A stretch of 64,000 nt of DNA from Arcanobacterium buesumense (GTDB taxonomy: Bacteria; Actinomycetota; Actinomycetes; Actinomycetales; Actinomycetaceae): the NCBI RefSeq assembly GCF_012563545.1, contig NZ_CP050804.1:992001-1056000 (forward strand). Reading direction: 5' to 3'. Position 1 is the stretch's first letter, and each line of letters opens with the position of its first letter. The translations under genes were made by a program, and so were the position numbers. Below the pieces are notes generated by a model, which was not told the origin of the DNA, searched no databases, and saw only the letters and a program-made list of their open reading frames with translations. Positions 49,753 through 58,303 of the stretch are shown piece by piece.

Positions 49753-50685
49753 TCAGAATCCTAAACGTCCCAATGCTTTGGGATCACGCTGCCAATCTTT
49801 CGCCACTTTAACGTGCAAATCGAGATAGATTCGCCGCCCAAGTAAACGTTCAATATTTGCTCGTGCTTCCTGGCCAACGGTACGTAAACGCTGTCCACCA
49901 CGGCCGATAATTATTCCTTTTTGCGACGGACGCTCGACGAAGATATGCGCATGAACGTCCAAAAGCGGAGGTTTTTTCGCACCTGGTTTCGCTTCGCGCT
50001 CTATCATTTCTTCAACGACGACGGCGATTGAATGCGGTAATTCTTCGCGTACATCTGCCAACGCTGCTTCCCGAATGAATTCAGCAATCATCGCCTCGTC
50101 AGATTCATCTGTGACAGCATCTTGTGGATATAAGGGAGCCGACATCGGCATATGAGATAGCAGCACATCGCTAAGAAGATCAACTTGTTCGCCAGCCACT
50201 GCGCTCACGGGAATAATTTCAACGAACTCGTGTAACTGACTGATATCGATCAGCTTATTGGCTAAGTCTTCGCGAGAAATTTTATCAATCTTGGTTACAA
50301 CAGCAAAAATAGGGAGCTTAGCTTTAGTTAATTCACGTAGCAAATACCTATCTCCGGGACCGATTTTTTCATCGGCAGGAAAACACATCAATGCTGCGTC
50401 TACACCATCTAGAGAGTCTCGAACCAAATCATTAAGCCGTTCACCTAATAAGGTACGAGGCCGGTGCAGGCCTGGTGTATCAACTAGAATAAGCTGTCCG
50501 TGTGGGCGTTGGACAATGCCACGTACTACCCGGCGAGTTGTTTCCGGCTGATTGGCTGTAATAACGATTTTCGTGCCCACCAACGCATTTGTTAACGTTG
50601 ATTTACCAGCATTAGGACGGCCAACAATGGAAATGAATCCGGCTCGATAGTCTTCTGGCCAGTCATGTATCATCGCTTCATTCAT
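49753..50685 (-). CDS. era: GTPase Era
   Basis: Ribosome-assembly GTPase of 310 aa. G1 is GRPNAGKST (22-30), G2 ETTRRVVRG, G3 DTPGL, G4 TKID, and G5 VSA. The C-terminal KH domain (GIIIGRGGQRLRTVGQEARANIERLLGRRIYLDLHVKVAKDW) binds the 3' end of 16S rRNA. The start overlaps the upstream gene by 8 bases. Confidence 0.97.
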   Translation of the reverse strand: MNEAMIHDWPEDYRAGFISIVGRPNAGKSTLTNALVGTKIVITANQPETTRRVVRGIVQRPHGQLILVDTPGLHRPRTLLGERLNDLVRDSLDGVDAALMCFPADEKIGPGDRYLLRELTKAKLPIFAVVTKIDKISREDLANKLIDISQLHEFVEIIPVSAVAGEQVDLLSDVLLSHMPMSAPLYPQDAVTDESDEAMIAEFIREAALADVREELPHSIAVVVEEMIEREAKPGAKKPPLLDVHAHIFVERPSQKGIIIGRGGQRLRTVGQEARANIERLLGRRIYLDLHVKVAKDWQRDPKALGRLGF

Positions 50686-51943
50686 TTGTCGTGTCCTGTT
50701 CTTTTAGTTCTTGATAGGCAACTATCGTCTGTAATCGTTTGCGTCGGCCTTCAAATCTTTCTGCGGTCATGACAATTCCATAAGCTTGTGCTTGTGAACC
50801 AACAATAGGGATACGTCCTAACGCTTTAGTCAACAGACCACCCGCGGTTTCTACGTCGTCGTCATCAATCCGAATACCGAATAATTCACCAAGTTCATCT
50901 GCAGGTAACCGGGCCGGAACTCGGTAAGTTCCGGCATCAATCTGTTCAACTTCTGGTTCTGCTTTGTCATGCTCGTCGACCATATCGCCAACAATTTCTT
51001 CCAAAATATCTTCGATAGTGACAAGCCCAGCAATCCCGCCATACTCATCAACAGCTAACGCCATATGCTTAGCATCTTGACGCATTTCGCGGAACAAATC
51101 ATCTGCCTTTTTTGTTTCTGGAACAAAAACAGGTTCACGCATAATACCGCTGACCCGAAGTTCTTCGTCACTAGCGCGACGATGAAATTTACGAACAACG
51201 TCTTTCAAATATAAAATACCAACAACGTCGTCATTGGATTCGGCAATGACAGGAACACGCGAGTATCCAGAACGATTAAATAACGAAATTGCTTTATTTA
51301 ACGGTTCTAACGATCCGATGGTGATCATATCAGGACGCGGAACCATCACTTCGCGAACCAATGTTTCTGATAATTCAAAAACCGATCGGACAATTTTTCG
51401 CTCCTCGGCTTCTAACGCCTCTGATTCGGAAACACGCTCGACCATATAGGTACGCTGATCATCCTCGATATCTTGAGCGTCTTCCTCTGATTCTCGCCGG
51501 GAAACAAAAACTGTACCGATTTTGGTCAGCCACCAAAGTGGCCGTCCACCAAAGCGAATCATGCGGACAGGATATTTAAAACCTAATGCAGGTGGGATGA
51601 TCGCGTTCGTTAATCCTAACGTCAGCATCATCGCGAGTATCACGCCCACCAAGATAAACACCACGTTATCGACGACGAGACTAACTAGCATCATCAACGT
51701 AGCACCCAACAACACCAAAATACCTGAACGTACAGCAGTAACCACAGTAATCGCCGCCAAGCGATGTGTCAGAATTGCAGACACAAACGGACCCGATTGT
51801 CCTTCTTGCTCCGCTTCAGCGACCTGAGCATAAGTAATTCGAGAAAGCGCCGAGAGCATCAAGCCACCACCGGCAGCTAGGAGTGCGCATGTGACGACGA
51901 TACTAATCAATAACGGAAGCGGCACACTTGATAAACTAGTCAC
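50678..51943 (-). CDS. CNNM/CorC family CBS-domain membrane protein
   Basis: 421-aa protein of the HlyC/CorC (CNNM) family: three to four N-terminal membrane helices (about 1-135, DUF21-like), two CBS domains (about 195-320; VPRPDMITIGSLEPLNKAISLF, RVPVIAESNDDVVGILYLKDV, MALAVDEYGGIAGLVTIEDILEEIVGDM) and a CorC_HlyC C-terminal domain. Relatives export Mg2+ or Co2+. It lies between ybeY and era, its standard place. Confidence 0.93.
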   Translation of the reverse strand: MTSLSSVPLPLLISIVVTCALLAAGGGLMLSALSRITYAQVAEAEQEGQSGPFVSAILTHRLAAITVVTAVRSGILVLLGATLMMLVSLVVDNVVFILVGVILAMMLTLGLTNAIIPPALGFKYPVRMIRFGGRPLWWLTKIGTVFVSRRESEEDAQDIEDDQRTYMVERVSESEALEAEERKIVRSVFELSETLVREVMVPRPDMITIGSLEPLNKAISLFNRSGYSRVPVIAESNDDVVGILYLKDVVRKFHRRASDEELRVSGIMREPVFVPETKKADDLFREMRQDAKHMALAVDEYGGIAGLVTIEDILEEIVGDMVDEHDKAEPEVEQIDAGTYRVPARLPADELGELFGIRIDDDDVETAGGLLTKALGRIPIVGSQAQAYGIVMTAERFEGRRKRLQTIVAYQELKEQDTTNE

Positions 51944-51948
51944 TCACA

Positions 51949-52461
51949 TCACTCAACCGTCGGGGCAATATCGTCAATAGTAGCATTCGGATTTTCCGGA
52001 TCACGTGGACGCCGGGCTAAGAAAGTAAGCAATAGACGACGCTGCAAATCAAACATTTCTTTCTTTTCTTCAGGATCAGCGTGATCATAGCCAAGCAAAT
52101 GCAAAATGCCGTGAGTAGCAAGAAGAAGAATTTCCTCCATCGTATTATGTCCGGTAGCTAACGCTTGACGGGCCGCAACCTGTGGGCAAATTGCAATATC
52201 GCCGAGCATGCCTGGCCGGGGCTCCTCGCCTAATGGAGTAGGGCGAAGCTCATCCATTGGAAAGGACATCACATCGGTTGGCCCAGGCAAATCCATCCAC
52301 TGCACATGCAACGCAGCCATGGCTTCTTCATCGAGCAAAACAACGGATAAATCCGCTTGCGGGTGAACACGCAGATCGTCAAGCACCCACGTTGCCAGCT
52401 CTGAAATTTCTTCAAGATTCGGTGCCGGGTCAAAACCAGATTCGTCATTAACTTCAATCAC
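51949..52461 (-). CDS. ybeY: Endoribonuclease YbeY
   Basis: Metal-dependent RNase for 16S rRNA 3' maturation and ribosome quality control. The zinc site THGILHLLGYDH is complete. An open frame extends 26 codons upstream, but I chose GTG 52461 (170 aa) because GGGAGG lies about 6 bases before it and the product then begins VIEVNDESG, the usual YbeY start. This gives an 8-base overlap with phoH. Confidence 0.94.
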   Translation of the reverse strand: MIEVNDESGFDPAPNLEEISELATWVLDDLRVHPQADLSVVLLDEEAMAALHVQWMDLPGPTDVMSFPMDELRPTPLGEEPRPGMLGDIAICPQVAARQALATGHNTMEEILLLATHGILHLLGYDHADPEEKKEMFDLQRRLLLTFLARRPRDPENPNATIDDIAPTVE

Positions 52462-53428
52462 GTATGTCCTCCCCTGCGTATCGTGCGTATGCATCAATAA
52501 TATCGGCAACGAGCCGGTGACGAACAACATCACCAGCATTCAGCTCAATAAATTTGATATGGTCCACATCGCGTAAAATATGGCGGATCAGCCCCAACCC
52601 TGATTTTGCGTTACGCGGTAAATCTACCTGCGTTAAATCACCAGTAACAACAATTTTCGAATTAAATCCCATCCGAGTTAAAAACATTTTCATCTGCTCT
52701 GGCGTAGTATTTTGTGCCTCGTCAAGAATTACAAAAGCATCATTCAGTGTGCGCCCCCGCATATAGGCCAGCGGTGCAACCTCAATTGTGCCAGCAGCTA
52801 AAAGTTTCGGAATAGCTTCCGGATCAATCATGTCATAAAGCGCATCGTAGAGCGGACGCATGTACGGATCAATCTTATCGTTTAACGACCCTGGCAAATA
52901 TCCCAGTGATTCACCAGCTTCCACAACCGGACGGGTCATAATGATGCGTTTAACTTCATTCTTTTGTAGCGCGACTACGGCCTTGGCCATCGCCAAATAA
53001 GTTTTACCTGTGCCGGCCGGACCGATACCAAAAACGATCGTGTTTTCATCAATCGCATCAACATATTCTTTTTGCCCAAGCGTTTTGGGGCGAATAGTTT
53101 TGCCACGGCTGGTCAGAATATCTGTGGATAGGACATCAATAGGCCGATTCAAGCCATCGGTCATAATTTTCAACGCCCGCTCAACAGCTTCAGTTGTCAA
53201 ATGTTGCCCCGTAGCCGCAACCGAAATGAGTTCACTGATTAAATTCCGCGCAATATCCACAGCGTTTCGCGGACCAGTAATCCGAATCTCTTGTCCACGC
53301 ACATGTAATTGAGCCGGTGCTAACCCACGTTCAAGTACTCGCAGCACTTGATCGCCGTGCCCGAGAACATTAATCATCGCAACCCGTTGAGGAACAGTTA
53401 CAGTATCAGAAGTAGTCATCATATCCAT
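52454..53428 (-). CDS. phoH: PhoH family ATPase
   Basis: 324-aa PhoH-like (YbeZ) protein with an N-terminal KH-like part (about 15-75) and an ATPase domain: FGIGPAGTGKTYLAMAKAV (Walker A 136-143), TRPVVEAGESLGYLPG and VILDEAQNTTPEQMKMFLTRMG (Walker B). It works with YbeY in RNA metabolism. Two further in-frame ATGs follow at codons 3 and 4; the start is uncertain by that amount. It begins 1 base after rsmE. Confidence 0.95.
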   Translation of the reverse strand: MDMMTTSDTVTVPQRVAMINVLGHGDQVLRVLERGLAPAQLHVRGQEIRITGPRNAVDIARNLISELISVAATGQHLTTEAVERALKIMTDGLNRPIDVLSTDILTSRGKTIRPKTLGQKEYVDAIDENTIVFGIGPAGTGKTYLAMAKAVVALQKNEVKRIIMTRPVVEAGESLGYLPGSLNDKIDPYMRPLYDALYDMIDPEAIPKLLAAGTIEVAPLAYMRGRTLNDAFVILDEAQNTTPEQMKMFLTRMGFNSKIVVTGDLTQVDLPRNAKSGLGLIRHILRDVDHIKFIELNAGDVVRHRLVADIIDAYARYAGEDIRD

Positions 53429-53429
53429 T

Positions 53430-54173
53430 CTACGCGCTTGCTCGAATAACGGCGATCGCCCATGGCCCGGCAGTGGCCGAGCGTAAAACGTGTTCTCCTA
53501 AGAGGACCACGTGGGCGCCAGCTTGTTGAAAAGTGTCAAGCTCGGCATCTGTGATTCCACCTTCTGGACCAACAATAAGCATCATGTTTGACGATGTCCC
53601 AGTAAATATTAGAGGTAACGGCACTGTGGCAGATTCATGACAAACATACACCGCCGTTCCGTCCTCAACTTCAGCACGAATTCGTTGAGCTAGATCAGCA
53701 GATTGATAAACACGTTCAACTGTTGGTATCCACGATCGCCGGGACTGTTTAGCTGCCGCATGCGCCGTCGCTTCCCAGCGAGCCCGCCCCTTAGTAGCTT
53801 TATCATGCTGATTCCACGAGACGATACTGCGCTGAGCCTGCCACGGAATGACCGCATCTACCCCGTACTCCGTTGCTGTTTCCACCGCTTGCTCATCGCG
53901 CCCGCCTTTGGCTAACGCCTGAACCAACGTGATATGTGGAGTGTGCGCAGGATCGACGACAAATGCATCTATCCGTCCGCCAAGCTCATTTTTCGAAACC
54001 TTAGTCACCGTCATCGTGGCACGTCCGCCACGGCCGTTAACCACGTCGATCTGCTCACCAACTTGAGTTCGACGCACGGTTACTGCGTGCCGAGCCTCTG
54101 CCCCAGTTAACTCAAAATATGCACCAACCGAAAGAGTAGGCATATCCGAATCAACATATACCGGTAACATCAT
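53430..54173 (-). CDS. rsmE: 16S rRNA m3U1498 methyltransferase RsmE
   Basis: SPOUT methyltransferase of 247 aa. The N-terminal PUA-like domain has [21 protein letters not shown]; the C-terminal part has [31 protein letters not shown] and the SAM loop [19 protein letters not shown], then [20 protein letters not shown] (usually LGPRILRTETA). It overlaps the dnaJ stop by 4 bases. The order hrcA-dnaJ-rsmE is common. Confidence 0.95.
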   Translation of the reverse strand: MMLPVYVDSDMPTLSVGAYFELTGAEARHAVTVRRTQVGEQIDVVNGRGGRATMTVTKVSKNELGGRIDAFVVDPAHTPHITLVQALAKGGRDEQAVETATEYGVDAVIPWQAQRSIVSWNQHDKATKGRARWEATAHAAAKQSRRSWIPTVERVYQSADLAQRIRAEVEDGTAVYVCHESATVPLPLIFTGTSSNMMLIVGPEGGITDAELDTFQQAGAHVVLLGEHVLRSATAGPWAIAVIRASA

Positions 54174-55321
54174 GAGGATCGACCTGTGAACTTATCGCGC
54201 AGTTTCGAAAAAACTGAGGTGCCTGCAGTAACTGGCTTAGAAAAACGCTCTTCACCACGCAAGGTGGCAAGCTGTTCTAGTAAAGCGCGTTGTTCATCGT
54301 CGAGATGAGTAGGAGTCTTAACCGACATTTTCAACTTCAAATCTCCACGGGTTCCGCGATTTAACCGCCCGACGCCTAAGCCATTCAGGGTAATAACATC
54401 CCCTGCTTGCATTCCCGGATCAATCTTAATCGTATGTGGACCATCAAACGTTTCAACATCAAACGTCGTCCCGAGCGCAGCTGACGTCATCGGAACGTCA
54501 ATCTCGCCAATCAAATCGTCGCCCTCTCGTGCGAAGCGTGCATCATCTGCAATATCGACTTCTAAGAAAAGGTCACCGGCAGGACCACCGGCAACACCAG
54601 CGTCCCCCCAACCTTGCATCCGAATACGCATGCCATTGTCCACACCTGCTGGAATATTGACTGTCACTGATCGAGTTGAACGCACTCGGCCTTCTCCAGC
54701 GCACTCCGGACACGGATGAGTGATAACCGTGCCATAGCCTTGGCATTGAGGGCACGCGACAACAGACACCATCTGCCCGAGGATAGATTGTGTCATCCGT
54801 TGCACTGAACCACTGCCATGGCACTGGGAACACGTCTCAGGTTCGCTACCAGGCGCACTCATATGACCATGACAAGTCGAACATTGGACAAGAGCATCAA
54901 TATTAATTTTCTTTTCTACGCCAAACACAACTTCTTCTAAGGTTAAGCGCAACCCAACAAGCGAATCTCCACCACGCCGCATTCGAGATGCCGGCCCACG
55001 TTCACCAGCTCCGCCGCCAAAGAAGGTATTGAAAATATCTCCGAAACCGCCGTCGAAACCGAATCCGTTGCCGCCAAAACCGCCACCGGCAAAGCCAGCG
55101 CCACCGTTACGAACTGCGTCGGCACCACCGAGGTCATACATCTGACGCTTTTCTTTATTCGATAACACATCGTAAGCTTCCGAAACTTCTTTAAATTTTT
55201 CCGCACCTTCTGGCCCGGCGACGTCGGGATGGAGCTTACGTGCCAATTTGCGATAAGCCTTTTTGATTTCCTCTGTACTGGCGTTTCGGTCTACACCCAG
55301 GATGTGATAATAATCAGCCAC
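54170..55321 (-). CDS. dnaJ: Chaperone DnaJ
   Basis: Type I J-protein of 383 aa. The J domain has HPD at 31-33; a Gly/Phe-rich segment follows (about 70-110). The zinc region has four repeats: CSTCHGHM (last Gly replaced), [16 protein letters not shown] and CPECAGEG. The C-terminal substrate-binding domains follow. In Actinobacteria this hrcA-linked copy is usually DnaJ2, the one not in the dnaK operon. It is 38 bases after hrcA and under CIRCE control. Confidence 0.96.
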   Translation of the reverse strand: MADYYHILGVDRNASTEEIKKAYRKLARKLHPDVAGPEGAEKFKEVSEAYDVLSNKEKRQMYDLGGADAVRNGGAGFAGGGFGGNGFGFDGGFGDIFNTFFGGGAGERGPASRMRRGGDSLVGLRLTLEEVVFGVEKKINIDALVQCSTCHGHMSAPGSEPETCSQCHGSGSVQRMTQSILGQMVSVVACPQCQGYGTVITHPCPECAGEGRVRSTRSVTVNIPAGVDNGMRIRMQGWGDAGVAGGPAGDLFLEVDIADDARFAREGDDLIGEIDVPMTSAALGTTFDVETFDGPHTIKIDPGMQAGDVITLNGLGVGRLNRGTRGDLKLKMSVKTPTHLDDEQRALLEQLATLRGEERFSKPVTAGTSVFSKLRDKFTGRSS

Positions 55322-55359
55322 GTGTTCCTTCTTTATTCATTAGACAATAACAATATATT

Positions 55360-56388
55360 TTATCGAGATTCATATGTTCCGCTCAGGATAGCGGAAAGAT
55401 AGGTTGCCACCGCATGGACCCCTGACATGGTGTGATGGTAGTCCATTCGAGTTGGTCCGATAATTCCCAACCGAGCAACTGAAGATTGATTAGTTCCTGA
55501 ATAGGATGTGGACACAACCGAGGCATGATCGAGGTCAACTTCGGTATTCTCTCGGCCAATCTGTACCGCAAGACCTTCTTCCATATGAGTAAGCATACGC
55601 ATTAACACAACTTGTTCTTCTAAAACGTCGAGCATATCAGAAATTGTGCCGTTAAAATCAGCGTTGTACTGTGTCAGATTCTTACGCCCAGCAACAACCA
55701 CATGCTCTTCGGAATCAGCGGAAAGCGTATGAGTAATTGCTGAACCTATTGTTTCGGCTAAGGACAAAAGTTTATCTGGAACGTCAGCGTAAACGTTCGT
55801 TAAAGCCTCGTCCACGTCAGCGAGTTGTTTACCAGCACACTGGGTGTTGATAATCATACTAATATTAGCGATAGCCTCCTGGTCCACCGGATGTTGCAAA
55901 ACCAAAGTACGTTCTTCTACTCGTCCTTCATCCGTAATAATAACGAGCAACACATGAAATTGCCCTAGCTTCACTAATTCAATATGGCGCAAAACGGTAC
56001 GCCGTAAGGATGGGTACTGGATAACCGCAACCTGTCCGGTTATTTTCGCTAGTACTCGTGTGGCCCGTGCAAGTATCTCATCTAAATCTTGGGTTGACGA
56101 CAAAACCTTTTCGATTGCTCGACGTTCGGCAACAGATAGCGGTTTCAGTTCGTGAATAGAATCGACAAATTCCCGGTAACCAGCATCAGTAGGCACTCGA
56201 CCAGCCGAGGTATGTGGTTGGACGATTAAGCCTGCTTCTTCTAGGTGTGACATATCGTGACGAATCGTCGCCGGTGAAACTCCGAGGTTATGACGCTCAA
56301 CAATACCTTTAGACCCTACCGGTTCCCGAGTAGCAACGTAGTCACGCACGATTGCATCAAGGACGATTTTTCGCCGTTCATGAGTCAT
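55360..56388 (-). CDS. hrcA: Heat-inducible repressor HrcA
   Basis: 342 aa from ATG 56388 (MTHERRKIVLDAIVRDYVATREPVGSKGI), with CGAGGAAAA just upstream; an open frame extends 14 codons more but lies in the leader. The N-terminal winged helix has LGVSPATIRHDMSHLEEAGLIVQPHTSAGRVPTDAGYREFVD. The GAF-like middle and C-terminus are complete. It binds CIRCE elements, one of which is directly upstream. Confidence 0.96.
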   Translation of the reverse strand: MTHERRKIVLDAIVRDYVATREPVGSKGIVERHNLGVSPATIRHDMSHLEEAGLIVQPHTSAGRVPTDAGYREFVDSIHELKPLSVAERRAIEKVLSSTQDLDEILARATRVLAKITGQVAVIQYPSLRRTVLRHIELVKLGQFHVLLVIITDEGRVEERTLVLQHPVDQEAIANISMIINTQCAGKQLADVDEALTNVYADVPDKLLSLAETIGSAITHTLSADSEEHVVVAGRKNLTQYNADFNGTISDMLDVLEEQVVLMRMLTHMEEGLAVQIGRENTEVDLDHASVVSTSYSGTNQSSVARLGIIGPTRMDYHHTMSGVHAVATYLSAILSGTYESR

Positions 56389-56423
56389 TCGTTTTCCTCG
56401 CTTTCCGTTGCATAAAACACTAT

Positions 56424-56450
56424 TTTGCACTCAACTATTCCGAGTGCTAA
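56424..56450 (-). promoter_or_regulatory. CIRCE element (HrcA operator)
   Basis: TTTGCACTC, nine bases, GAGTGCTAA. It differs from the consensus TTAGCACTC-N9-GAGTGCTAA at one position. It lies 36 bases before the hrcA start, so HrcA should repress its own operon (hrcA to uppS, at least the proximal part). Confidence 0.93.
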
Positions 56451-56532
56451 TTCTACGTGGCTTGAAGCGCACTTTCACTGCAATAGGCGTGGCGGGTCGC
56501 CGATTTCACTACCGGCGATTTAATCTACTTCC

Positions 56533-57399
56533 ATGAATTTCGATCGTTATGGTTCTGATGTACTAGCTTCAGGTATGCATCGGCGCAAAGCTGCCCGGCC
56601 TCTTCCAGTGGAAGTTGGCATGGTTTTAGAAGATATGACTACCGGATACGTGGGCGAGGTTGTCCGCGTCGGTAAGGTCACTGGCCAATGGCAGATGGAA
56701 CTAGAAGATCGCCGAGGACATCGTCGATCCTTTGAGCTAGGTAAAGGCTTTTGGTACGAAGGTGTCGCAGTTGACTTGAAACCTCCGGTTGCAAAACTCG
56801 TTGCGGGGCGCGAGGACGATGTACGCACAGTTGCCGGAAAAACTCTCACGGCATCAGGCTCTTTGCATGTTGCTCATAAGGCACGCGTTGCCCGTCCATC
56901 CCGTATCTGGGTTGAAGGCAAGCATGACGCAGAATTAGTGGCGAAAATCTGGGGTGAAGACTTAGCCTACGAAGGCATTATGATCGAAGAACTGTTTGGC
57001 GCCGATCATTTACTTGAGGTACTCGACGTATTTAACCCATCTGACACAGTTCGCGCGGGCGTCCTGCTAGATCACCTAGTTCCAGGATCTAAAGAATCGC
57101 GAATTGCCCAAGCAGCGATGCTCAAGCCCGGCGTATTGGTTTTAGGCCATCCGTATGTTGATGTGTGGCAAGCGGTCAAACCACACACGGTTGGCATTAA
57201 GGCGTGGCCGGTAGTTCCACGCGAAGAAGATATTAAAAAGGGGACGCTGGCAAGGCTAGGCTGGGCGCACGAAACATCGGAAGATATCGGCCTAGGATGG
57301 AAACGAATTCTAGATTCAGTGCGCACTTACACCGATCTCGAACCGGCACTTCTCGGGAGAATGGAAGAACTCATCGATTTTGTGAGCGCCGGGCAATAG
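56533..57399 (+). CDS. DUF3097 family protein
   Basis: 288-aa member of DUF3097, a family almost confined to Actinobacteria. The N-terminus (VEVGMVLEDMTTGYVGEVVRVGKVTGQWQMELEDRRGHRRSFELG) looks like a small beta-domain. The second part begins RIWVEGKHDAELVAKIWG, like a Toprim core, followed by VRAGVLLDHLVPGSKE with acidic residues placed as in Toprim. Function unknown; nucleic-acid binding is possible. It is divergent from hrcA. No clear ribosome-binding site precedes ATG 56533, so it may be leaderless. Confidence 0.85.
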   Translation: MNFDRYGSDVLASGMHRRKAARPLPVEVGMVLEDMTTGYVGEVVRVGKVTGQWQMELEDRRGHRRSFELGKGFWYEGVAVDLKPPVAKLVAGREDDVRTVAGKTLTASGSLHVAHKARVARPSRIWVEGKHDAELVAKIWGEDLAYEGIMIEELFGADHLLEVLDVFNPSDTVRAGVLLDHLVPGSKESRIAQAAMLKPGVLVLGHPYVDVWQAVKPHTVGIKAWPVVPREEDIKKGTLARLGWAHETSEDIGLGWKRILDSVRTYTDLEPALLGRMEELIDFVSAGQ

Positions 57400-57409
57400 G
57401 TTGATGCAA

Positions 57410-57472
57410 AAAATCTCGCCCTGCGGTCCAGCGTTGCATATATAGTACTGCTGTGCTGTACGGCGAGATTTT
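57410..57472. terminator. Bidirectional terminator between convergent genes
   Basis: An 11-bp pair AAAATCTCGCC/GGCGAGATTTT with a 41-base loop, between DUF3097 (plus) and the anchored protein gene (minus). A-runs and T-runs flank the stem so that each strand ends in U residues. Confidence 0.7.
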
Positions 57473-57484
57473 GTGCACGAAAGT

Positions 57485-58102
57485 CTACTGCCACACTTCG
57501 CGCGGTAACGTCCGGGCTACTGACTCTAAGGTTGCCACGTATGTGTTAAGACGCTCAACAATATCTGCTTGGCCGTGTTGAGTTGGGAACATAGCCACCA
57601 GATGCTCGCCGTTAAAATAGATACTATCAAGAGATTCCCATTCACTAATGGCGCTACGAATCTCCTTCGTCAAATAATCTGGAGCTCTCCCAATAGCAGT
57701 TTGTACCTCGAAACTTTCATTCCACCGTTCAATGAGTGCTTCTGCCAACTCAGCAGTTGCCCCATCTGAACGTTGAGCTAACTCTAAGGACACATACAAG
57801 CGGTCGCCCTCTGACGATTGCACTGTTACTGCTTTCCAGGCGTCACAGCTAATACCTTGGACCCCAACTTCACCAGCATCGACTGGCCACATCTCCCCTG
57901 GTGTATCTGATCCGAGCAAGAATGACGTCACCTCGTCAACTTGGGGGCGAACTTTCCAGCCATGTTTCTTCATTGTCGCGGTTACCTTAGCTTCGTCATC
58001 CCATGCGCCTTGGTGCTGAGAACCGAAAATAGCGTAAACAATACCGCCTACAATAACGACAAAAAAGAGAATAGTGATTCCTGGCATCACATATGAACCC
58101 AT
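57485..58102 (-). CDS. Membrane-anchored protein of unknown function
   Basis: 205 aa with one N-terminal membrane helix (ITILFFVVIVGGIVYAIFG, about 8-27) and a soluble domain of about 175 residues, most likely cytoplasmic or surface-exposed depending on orientation. The domain has alternating strands and a long helix (TAELAEALIERWNESF). I do not recognise a family. It stands alone between two terminators. Confidence 0.65.
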   Translation of the reverse strand: MGSYVMPGITILFFVVIVGGIVYAIFGSQHQGAWDDEAKVTATMKKHGWKVRPQVDEVTSFLLGSDTPGEMWPVDAGEVGVQGISCDAWKAVTVQSSEGDRLYVSLELAQRSDGATAELAEALIERWNESFEVQTAIGRAPDYLTKEIRSAISEWESLDSIYFNGEHLVAMFPTQHGQADIVERLNTYVATLESVARTLPREVWQ

Positions 58103-58219
58103 AACAACAACTTTCCGTTAATGCTTTAAAACATTCCGTTTCATTCACAATAACGCATAAATTTTCTATTCCCAATATCTACAGCTGTGAATGAACACGT
58201 CGGGTAACAATTGACACAA

Positions 58220-58267
58220 ACAGGACGGACCTGGTGATAACAGAAGTTGTTACCAGGTCCGTCCTGT
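58220..58267. terminator. Strong hairpin downstream of amylopullulanase gene
   Basis: A 16-bp perfect stem (ACAGGACGGACCTGGT) continued by six more pairs with wobbles (GATAAC/GTTGTT) and closed by an AGAA loop, 22 bp in all. It follows the minus-strand gene ending at 58304. No clear U-tract on the minus strand. Confidence 0.75.
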
Positions 58268-58303
58268 GTTCTCATACGTTCTACTCGTTAGCTGTCTAGG
58301 CAC